From: Streptomyces sp. CBMA123
Lineage (GTDB): Bacteria; Actinomycetota; Actinomycetes; Streptomycetales; Streptomycetaceae
Direction: 5' to 3'
DNA: 32,781 nt
NCBI RefSeq assembly: GCF_014596465.1
Contig: NZ_MECK01000629.1
Coordinates: 1-32,781, forward strand
Positions 14,664 through 20,033 of the stretch are shown here, piece by piece. Numbering within the stretch: the stretch's first letter is position 1; every line of letters starts with the position of its first letter. The position numbers and the translations under genes were made by a program. The notes under the pieces are model-generated. The model was not told the DNA's origin. It did no database searches and saw only the letters and a list, made by a program, of their open reading frames with translations.

Positions 14664-14927
14664 ATGGCACTACGGTTCGTAGGCATTGACCCCGACACGG
14701 GCGGCGGAGGCTCGCCTACCGTGTGGGTCGATGACGAGAAGCAGGAGATCGTCATTCAGGGATGGGACGTCGAGGCGGCTAGGCTCGCCGAGATCCGCGA
14801 GACGGAATGGGTGCCGGAGCATGCGACCGGCGTGCCGGCGGGGGAGTCTCCGGTCCGTCTTCCGTTTCGCATGGTGCCGATCCTGAGGAAGGCATGTGAT
14901 GACGCAGAACGACCAGCCGGTTCCTGA
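14664..14927 (+). CDS. Small hypothetical protein upstream of DUF6879 gene
   Basis: An 87-residue protein starting MALRFVGIDPDTGGGGSPTV, with a middle VWVDDEKQEIVIQGWDV and an end rich in charged residues. Small proteins of this look are, to my memory, common next to DUF6879/XRE pairs in Streptomyces, but the role is unknown. The ATG at 14664 has GGGAGG 5 nt upstream. It overlaps the next gene by 29 bp (14899-14927), so the two are cotranscribed. The GC content is lower than in the hut genes. Confidence 0.75.
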   Translation: MALRFVGIDPDTGGGGSPTVWVDDEKQEIVIQGWDVEAARLAEIRETEWVPEHATGVPAGESPVRLPFRMVPILRKACDDAERPAGS

Positions 14928-15432
14928 CTTCGCGGCCCTGCTTGGGCAGGCGAAGCGGAGCGCCGTCCATCTGGAGATGCGCGACCTGTACGCCGTCGGC
15001 GACGAGTCCGGCATCATCGCCGACTTCAAGCGCACTGGGCAGGCGGATCTGAATCCGAACGACCCCTACTGGGCTGACTGGTTGGGGATCGTGCGGGACA
15101 CCGTGGCCCGGGGCGTGTTGATTCGCCGGGCTCGGATCGTCTCTGAGCCGGTCACCGACTACATCCGGTGGGAGCACGCGGTCACGCCGCTCAACCTGGG
15201 GGCCGGCGAGCAGGTTCGCTGGCTTCCGCGGTGGTTGGCCTCAGATATCGCCCTGCCGGGCAACGACCTGTGGCTGATCGACGACCGGTTGGTCATGTTC
15301 CACTGGTTCACCGGAGACGGGGACTGGGCCGGGCACGCGTTCGATGACGACCCGGCCACGGTGAAGATGGTCTCAACGGCGTTCGAAGCCGTCTGGGACC
15401 GGGCTACCCCGCACGACCAGTACTCCGTCTGA
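14899..15432 (+). CDS. DUF6879 family protein
   Basis: A 177-residue protein recognised by its pattern FAALLGQAKRSAVHLEMRD at the start, the middle RRARIVSEPVTDYIRWEH and LPRWLASDIALPGNDLWLID, and FHWFTGDGDWAGH towards the end. This family is regularly encoded just before an XRE/DUF5753 regulator, as here, in the place that DUF397 takes in other clusters. It probably acts with the regulator; the mechanism is unknown. The ATG at 14899 has a GAGGAAGG ribosome site; a GTG at 14896 is one codon upstream. Confidence 0.85.
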   Translation: MTQNDQPVPDFAALLGQAKRSAVHLEMRDLYAVGDESGIIADFKRTGQADLNPNDPYWADWLGIVRDTVARGVLIRRARIVSEPVTDYIRWEHAVTPLNLGAGEQVRWLPRWLASDIALPGNDLWLIDDRLVMFHWFTGDGDWAGHAFDDDPATVKMVSTAFEAVWDRATPHDQYSV

Positions 15433-15459
15433 CCGCCAGCCGCACCGGATAGCCGAAAC

Positions 15460-16308
15460 ATGCCCGCCATCCCGTCATCCAAGGCACAAGCTGCACGCAA
15501 AGCGGTGGCTGCCCGCCTTCGGGAGCTGATGTTGGACGCGGGCCTGAAAGGGCAGGAGGTAGCTGCCCGGTGCGGCTGGCACGCCTCCAAAACCTCGCGG
15601 ATTCTCAACGGGACCACGCCACCGTCTGGCGACGACATCCGGGCATGGTGCACGGCCTGCGGCGCCGAGGACCAGGCGCCTGACCTGATTGCGGCATCCC
15701 GTGCCGTCGAGTCGATGTACATGGAGTGGCGCAGGCTCCACCGAACAGGCCTGCGCAGGGTCCAGGAGGACTTCTACACGCTCCACCAGGAGGCTCAGGC
15801 CTGCCGCGTGTACGTCTCCAACGTGGTGCCCGGCTTCCTTCAGACCCCGGCCTACGCCACCGGCCTGCTGGCTTCGATCACCCGCTTCCAGGGCACCCCG
15901 AACGACGTCCCCGAGGCCGTTGTCGCCAGAGTCGCGCGTTCCCGTTTCCTGTACGAGGGCAATCACCGCTTCGCAGTCGTCATGGAGGAGACGGTCCTGC
16001 GGAACCGGATCGGGGATGCCGAGGTCATGGCCGGCCAGCTTCGTCATCTGCTCACCGCATTGCCACTTGCCTCGCTGTCTTTCGGCGTCGTCCCCTTCGG
16101 CGCGGAGCGGACCATGTGGCCGCTCGAAGCCTTCTACCTGTACGACGACCGGCGCGCCGTCGTGGAGACGCTCACTGCCGAAATTCAGGTCACCCAGCCC
16201 AGAGAGATCAGTGACTACGCGCGGGCGTTCGGCGAGCTGTCTAAGGCGGCCGTGTACGGCGACGCGGCGCGCACTCTAATCAATGAGGCGCTGGCCACCT
16301 TCGGGTGA
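15460..16308 (+). CDS. XRE family regulator with DUF5753 domain, module 2
   Basis: A 282-residue DNA-binding protein. The helix-turn-helix is at about residues 17-60 (AARLRELMLDAGLKGQEVAA, RCGWHASKTSRILNG). The DUF5753 part shows VYVSNVVPGFLQTPAYATGL, RSRFLYEG, FAVVMEETVLRNRIG, LSFGVVPFG and the YDDRRAVVETLTAEI end. It is cotranscribed with the DUF6879 gene 27 bp upstream. It lies directly before the precursor peptide and HExxH genes, so it is the nearest candidate regulator of that unit. The two XRE regulators in this window are clearly different proteins, not a duplication. Confidence 0.92.
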   Translation: MPAIPSSKAQAARKAVAARLRELMLDAGLKGQEVAARCGWHASKTSRILNGTTPPSGDDIRAWCTACGAEDQAPDLIAASRAVESMYMEWRRLHRTGLRRVQEDFYTLHQEAQACRVYVSNVVPGFLQTPAYATGLLASITRFQGTPNDVPEAVVARVARSRFLYEGNHRFAVVMEETVLRNRIGDAEVMAGQLRHLLTALPLASLSFGVVPFGAERTMWPLEAFYLYDDRRAVVETLTAEIQVTQPREISDYARAFGELSKAAVYGDAARTLINEALATFG

Positions 16309-16615
16309 ATGCGTGCAATCCCATAGAAGTTGATGGCACCGGTCCCGGTCGGATCCCTACCGTTGAAGTGCTGTCAGAGCAGCCGACTGATTGGCGATCA
16401 GGCAAGTTCCATGTGCTGGGGCGGATGCCCTCAAGTAGCGCTGGTACTGCGGGCCCGGCAACCACCGACGGTCCAGTCGGCCCCCACTGATGCCCCGTTG
16501 CCAGGGAGAGGCACCTGGTTCACCTCGCCGATGCGAGTCACTGGCTCCCACAAGTTCCTCCCCGTCCGGGGAGGTTGCTCCACTCATCCAGTTCATCCAG
16601 TGAAGGGAGATCGCA
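16309..16615 (+). promoter_or_regulatory. Intergenic region before the precursor peptide gene
   Basis: About 307 bp without a convincing gene. A 61-codon frame (16305-16490), whose GTG overlaps the regulator stop, exists but has poor codon usage and no recognisable domain. CCTCCCCG (16557-16564) and CGGGGAGG (16567-16574) form an exact inverted repeat 42 bp before the ATG at 16616, a candidate operator or small hairpin. CATCCAGTTCATCCAG at 16586-16600 is a short direct repeat (ATCCAGTTC/ATCCAG). The ribosome site AAGGGAG lies at 16603-16609. No clear -35/-10 pair was found. Confidence 0.45.
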
Positions 16616-16762
16616 ATGTCCGTGATTACCAGCGACGCCGAGAACACCGAGGTGACCGAGGCCGCGGTGCTCGACGAGGGCGCCGCGGACACCATCCGGG
16701 GCAACGTCCGGGCGTTCCTGGGCGAGGACAACACCTCGATGATGGGCGGCTGGACCAACTGA
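16616..16762 (+). CDS. Candidate RiPP precursor peptide, 48 residues
   Basis: A short gene with a strong ribosome site (AAGGGAG, 16603-16609) and good G/C third-position bias. The product starts MSVITSDAEN, has an acidic Glu/Asp-rich leader-like part with a possible helix TIRGNVRAFLGED at about 26-38, and ends NTSMMGGWTN. Asp38, Asn39 and Asn48 are possible hydroxylation targets, and Trp46 a possible recognition residue. Acidic helical leader plus short polar/aromatic tail is a typical RiPP precursor layout. A perfect hairpin and then a HExxH-type peptide-modifying enzyme follow on the same strand. It has no Cys, so it is not a lanthipeptide or thiopeptide. The core boundary is not known. Confidence 0.7.
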   Translation: MSVITSDAENTEVTEAAVLDEGAADTIRGNVRAFLGEDNTSMMGGWTN

Positions 16763-16788
16763 CGGTCGGCCTGAGCGCCTGAATCAGT

Positions 16789-16827
16789 CGCGTGCCCGGC
16801 CCCACCTCAATTGGGGCCGGGCACGCG
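16789..16827 (+). terminator. Perfect 16-bp hairpin between precursor and enzyme genes (attenuator)
   Basis: CGCGTGCCCGGCCCCA (16789-16804) pairs exactly with TGGGGCCGGGCACGCG (16812-16827), with a 7-nt loop. It starts 26 bp after the precursor stop and ends 33 bp before the enzyme start. A strong partial terminator here would make much precursor mRNA and little enzyme mRNA, the usual set-up in RiPP operons. Confidence 0.85.
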
Positions 16828-16860
16828 GTTCCAAGCATCCCAGCCAAGGAGCGAGTGTCC

Positions 16861-17727
16861 GTGCGATTCCTCAACATCCACCATGCCCGCGAGACGATCG
16901 GCCGACTCGTGAGCGCGGTCAACGAGCAGTCCCCGTCTACCCCCGCAGACCTCCGCGCCGCGTACCGGAGCGTTGTGTCCGCCCTGCGTCCCCTGCCGGT
17001 AGCGGGTGAGGGCATTGCGCTGTCCTTCAAGGACAGCGCGTGGGGCAACTACCTGATCGAGAACAGCACCTTCGAGAACATCTTCGAGGGCCTGGAGGAC
17101 ACCCCGGCCGCCCTGTGTGCGCGGTGGGAACGTGACTTCTCCGTCGCGCTCCTGCACATCAGGGACCTCGCCCCCGACCTGGGCGCGCTCGTGGACCTGG
17201 TGGTCACCGACGTCGTGATGTTCAGCTCGGCCAACAAGGGCGGCGGCACCGGTTCGACGCTCCCGGGCCTGGTCAGCATGAGTCCCGGCGACGAGTGGCG
17301 GCCCCATGACTACGCCGAGTCCCTGGTCCACGAGACCGTGCACCTGAACGTCTTCCTGGCGGACATGGTGTACCGCCTCTACACGCGACCGGCCAAGGAA
17401 CTGGAGGCCGATGAGCACCGGGTCGTCTCCGCGGTGAAGTTCGGGCAGTTGCGGCCGCTCGACAAGGCCTTTCACTCTGCCGTGGTGGCTCCGCCCCTCA
17501 TGCTCATGCAGCACCTGAGGGGCGAGACCGAGTTGGTGGACAAGTTCCGCCACTCGATCCGCGAGTGCGCGGAGGGCCTGCTCGACAAGTTGGACCTGTT
17601 CACACCGTACGGGCAGGGGATGGTGCGCGAACTCGCGGCCTTCGCCGAGACGATCGACTTCGACCTCGTCGCCCGGTCGATCTCGGGCCGGGAGTTCGCG
17701 CACTACGAGCTGCCTGCTGCCGCCTAG
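16861..17727 (+). CDS. HExxH-motif peptide modification enzyme (putative peptide beta-hydroxylase type)
   Basis: A 288-residue protein. GSTLPGLVSMSP at about 131-142 leads into YAESLVHETVHLNVF with the HExxH motif at 157-161, and RPLDKAFHSAVV puts a third His at 205. This order (LPG strand, LVHExxH helix, RPLxxxxH) matches the HEXXH-domain family found in RiPP clusters, often with FxsB radical SAM proteins; members have been described as iron/2-oxoglutarate peptide beta-hydroxylases rather than proteases. Here it stands alone with one small peptide gene. The GTG at 16861 is chosen for AAGGAG 9 nt upstream; a GTG at 16855 is too close to that site. The stop overlaps the stop of the convergent gene (CTAG). 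A plain metalloprotease remains possible. Confidence 0.75.
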   Translation: MRFLNIHHARETIGRLVSAVNEQSPSTPADLRAAYRSVVSALRPLPVAGEGIALSFKDSAWGNYLIENSTFENIFEGLEDTPAALCARWERDFSVALLHIRDLAPDLGALVDLVVTDVVMFSSANKGGGTGSTLPGLVSMSPGDEWRPHDYAESLVHETVHLNVFLADMVYRLYTRPAKELEADEHRVVSAVKFGQLRPLDKAFHSAVVAPPLMLMQHLRGETELVDKFRHSIRECAEGLLDKLDLFTPYGQGMVRELAAFAETIDFDLVARSISGREFAHYELPAAA

Positions 17728-18395
17728 GGTTCGAACAGGATGCCGGCTTCCCTGGCGAGGCTCAGTGCCAATTCCATGGCGCCTGGGCCTCGCACGGTGG
17801 CGCCCCTGAGATGCGAGGTGCCGCCGACATCGATCAGTGTGCAGTTGTCGAAACTGACACCGGACTGAACGGTGATGTTGGCGAACTGCGCACCGGTGAG
17901 ATTGCACTTCTCGAACCGGACATCGCGGAGTTCGGCGAATTGAAAATCAGCCTGAGAGAGATTGCACTCCCTGAAAACCACCGTCTTGAACTTCGCATAG
18001 CGGAACAGCGCGCTGTCCGTCCGCGTTCCCTCGAAGAGGACATCGCGGAAGCTGCCGTTGCTCCAGGACGACCCGGTGAGTCGGCAACCGGTCACCGTGC
18101 CCCGGAGGACGGACACGTCCTGCGTCCGGACCGTGGCGAAGTCACAGGTGTCGAAGGTGACATGGGCGAGCACCGAGCGGACCAGGTGCATCCCGGTGAA
18201 CCGCACGTTCTCGAAGGCGCATTGCTCGACTTCGACCGCTTCGCCCACGCGGCCGACAAGGCTCAGGCCGCTGTACTTCCTGCCTTTGATCGTGGCGTCG
18301 TCCTCGAAGTCATCGTCGGGCAACTCCGCAGGCCGCAAAGCCATCTGGAAACGAGGCGCCAAGGGATTCTTCGGGCGAGGCATGGCCTGAGTCAT
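17724..18395 (-). CDS. Pentapeptide-repeat protein
   Basis: A 223-residue protein. From about residue 45 onward it runs in five-residue steps with a central Leu/Phe/Val, e.g. CAFENVRFTGMHL, CDFATVRTQDVSV, CNLSQADFQFAEL, CNLTGAQFANI; this forms a right-handed square beta-helix. Some family members (Qnr, MfpA, McbG, AlbG) mimic DNA and protect gyrase, including self-protection of antibiotic producers; many others have no known role. The N-terminal 40 residues are Pro- and charge-rich. Start at the ATG ending at 18395 with GAGGTG upstream; the frame is open 23 codons further. Convergent with the HExxH gene, the stops sharing 4 bp. Confidence 0.9.
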   Translation of the reverse strand: MTQAMPRPKNPLAPRFQMALRPAELPDDDFEDDATIKGRKYSGLSLVGRVGEAVEVEQCAFENVRFTGMHLVRSVLAHVTFDTCDFATVRTQDVSVLRGTVTGCRLTGSSWSNGSFRDVLFEGTRTDSALFRYAKFKTVVFRECNLSQADFQFAELRDVRFEKCNLTGAQFANITVQSGVSFDNCTLIDVGGTSHLRGATVRGPGAMELALSLAREAGILFEP

Positions 18396-18496
18396 GGAAG
18401 GCACCTCACGGAAGTCGATGGGGTGGAGGAAAAGAACGCTAGCACTCAACTGGCATGGCAACAAAGGAAGTAAAGCTGCAGGACCACTGAAGTCCT

Positions 18497-18655
18497 GTGG
18501 CTATTCGTGCTGCCGAAATCCCCTTGCGGTCGAGCGTGCCCTCAGCCCAGCGATCAAGCTCGCGGATCTGGCATCGTGAGCGGGATCTGGAACCGGCCGA
18601 GCAGCACATCCGCACGGCCATGAAGATCAGCGACCATCGCAAGGAGCTGCTGTGA
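18497..18655 (+). pseudogene. Short reading frame, possible C-terminal remnant of a helical protein
   Basis: An open frame from a GTG at 18497 to TGA at 18653-18655, too short for the track and preceded by a stop at 18488-18490. The first half is low in G/C third positions and unlike a protein; the last 25 residues (about RDLEPAEQHIRTAMKISDHR) look like the final helix pair of a TPR-type protein. The stop overlaps the next start (GTGA, 18652-18655), which is the spacing expected if it was once the end of a real gene. Rest of the gap 18396-18496: nothing recognisable. Low certainty. Confidence 0.3.
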
Positions 18656-18807
18656 CTGTCACTTCCCCCGCGTTCGTGGTCGGCCGGGCGGCCGATGCCG
18701 CAGCAGCCGGTGTCGCCGACTTAGGCGCCGCCGCAGTGATCGACCACGACGGGCGGGTCCAGCTCGTGCGTCGCAAGCCCGAGGTCTGCCAGTGGGCCGG
18801 CAAGTGA
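18652..18807 (+). pseudogene. 51-codon frame resembling a truncated Nudix hydrolase N-terminus; contains a TTA codon
   Basis: GTG at 18652 to TGA at 18805-18807. The product has a Val/Ala-rich start and the stretch DLGAAAVIDHDGRVQLVRRK, which matches the first beta-strands of Nudix hydrolases, but it stops before any Nudix box. The codon at 18721-18723 is TTA, read only by the bldA tRNA in streptomycetes. It overlaps the methyltransferase start (18792) by 16 bp. It is best read as a gene relic; a short functional peptide is the alternative. Confidence 0.35.
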
Positions 18808-19982
18808 TCGGCGAGACACATGTGAAGGCGGGGCCTCCGGGGCTGGCCGCCGCGCTGGTGGCCGGGGGCGCGCTCACTGCGGATTGGCTCCCGGCCTTCG
18901 AGGCCGTACCGCGCGAGCTGTTCGTACCGGACCGCATCTGGCCGGGCGTTGCGGACGGCACCTCCCAGAAGCCCGTGGTGGACCGCTCTCGGAATCCCGA
19001 GGCGTGGCGGCGGGCGGTCTACTCGGACATTCCGTTGACCACGCAGTGGGACGACGGCGACCACCAGGGCGACGGGCTCGGTACGACACCGACCTCGTCC
19101 AGCTCCATGCCCTCGATGGTGTTCTCCATGCTGCAGGACCTTGACGTCCGCCCGGGGAACCGGGTGTTGGAGATCGGCACCGGTACGGGGTGGAACGCGG
19201 GCCTGCTCGCCCACCGGCTGGGCGACGCGAACGTGGTGACCGTGGAGTTCGATCCGGAGGTCGCCCGGGGCGCCCGCGCGAACCTGGAGGGGGCCGGGCT
19301 CGCACCGACCGTGGTCGAAGGCGACGGGCGGCATGGCTGGCCGGAGGGCGCTCCCTATAACCGGGTAATAGCCACCTGCTCCGTCGTGGAGATCCCTCCC
19401 ACATGGCTGGCCCAGACGGCCCCCGGCGGGGTCATCGTGGCGCCGTTCGGCACCGAGTACGGCGGCGAGCAGATCGTCCGGCTGACCGTGGACGCCGACG
19501 GCACCAGCGCGAGCGGCCGGTTCACCCGCGGCTCGGCGTTCATGCGGCTGCGCCAACAGCGCACGGACCGGCCGCCGTTCGCGGACTACCTGCGCGGTCA
19601 GGAGTGGCCCGCCGACGGCGTGCGGACCACCACCACCCTCGCCCCGCCGGACACGGGCGGCTGGTTCGAGCAGTTCGTCATCGGGGTGGCCGTCCCCGGG
19701 GCGTTCTGGCGGGCGGAGCGCTACGACGACGGCGCGTACACGCTGTGGCTCCACAGCCGGGACACCTTCTCCTGGGCCTCGGCCGACTACGAGCGGGGCC
19801 GCACCGAGTACGAGGTGTACCAGTCCGGCCCCCGGAACCTCTGGGACGAGGTGGAAGCCGCCTGGCGCTGGTGGGACGACCAGGGCCACCCCGGCTTCGA
19901 CCGCTTCGGCCTCACGGTCACCCCGGACACCCACACGGTGTGGCTCGATTCCTCGGAGAACCCAGTGCCGTTCCGGGGTTGA
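18792..19982 (+). CDS. Isoaspartate O-methyltransferase-like SAM methyltransferase
   Basis: A 396-residue protein. The N-terminal half is PCMT-like: AFEAVPRELFVPDRIW at about 35-50, the substrate loop TSSSSMPSMVFSML at about 101-114, and SAM motif I NRVLEIGTGTGWNAGLLAHR at about 123-142, then APYNRVIATCSV. The C-terminal 170 residues form an extra domain seen in methyltransferases of ATP-grasp RiPP (graspetide) and FxLD systems. No ATP-grasp gene is in the window, so it may be an orphan or act on the peptide at 16616. GTG start with a weak GAGG site; a GTG at 18822 is possible. It overlaps the relic upstream. Confidence 0.82.
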   Translation: MGRQVIGETHVKAGPPGLAAALVAGGALTADWLPAFEAVPRELFVPDRIWPGVADGTSQKPVVDRSRNPEAWRRAVYSDIPLTTQWDDGDHQGDGLGTTPTSSSSMPSMVFSMLQDLDVRPGNRVLEIGTGTGWNAGLLAHRLGDANVVTVEFDPEVARGARANLEGAGLAPTVVEGDGRHGWPEGAPYNRVIATCSVVEIPPTWLAQTAPGGVIVAPFGTEYGGEQIVRLTVDADGTSASGRFTRGSAFMRLRQQRTDRPPFADYLRGQEWPADGVRTTTTLAPPDTGGWFEQFVIGVAVPGAFWRAERYDDGAYTLWLHSRDTFSWASADYERGRTEYEVYQSGPRNLWDEVEAAWRWWDDQGHPGFDRFGLTVTPDTHTVWLDSSENPVPFRG

Positions 19983-19990
19983 ACTCTCGT

Positions 19991-20026
19991 TTCGCCCCGT
20001 CGGGCCCAGCGGCCAGACGGGGCGAA
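19991..20026. terminator. Bidirectional terminator between methyltransferase and S9 peptidase genes
   Basis: TTCGCCCCGTC (19991-20001) pairs exactly with GACGGGGCGAA (20016-20026), an 11-bp stem with a 14-nt loop, between two convergent genes. Confidence 0.75.
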
Positions 20027-20033
20027 GGCGTGC

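Noticed and set aside
16305..16490. 61-codon frame overlapping the stop of the second XRE regulator
   Set aside because: Start overlap is attractive, but codon third positions are random and the product has no domain; left as intergenic.
16616..16762. Lanthipeptide, thiopeptide or FxSxx precursor
   Set aside because: The peptide has no Cys, does not end in FxSxx, and no matching cyclase, YcaO or FxsB gene is in the window.
16861..17727. Simple secreted or cytoplasmic zinc metalloprotease for the HExxH gene
   Set aside because: No signal peptide; the LPG-LVHExxH-RPLxxxxH order and the adjacent small peptide fit the RiPP-type family better. Not fully excluded.
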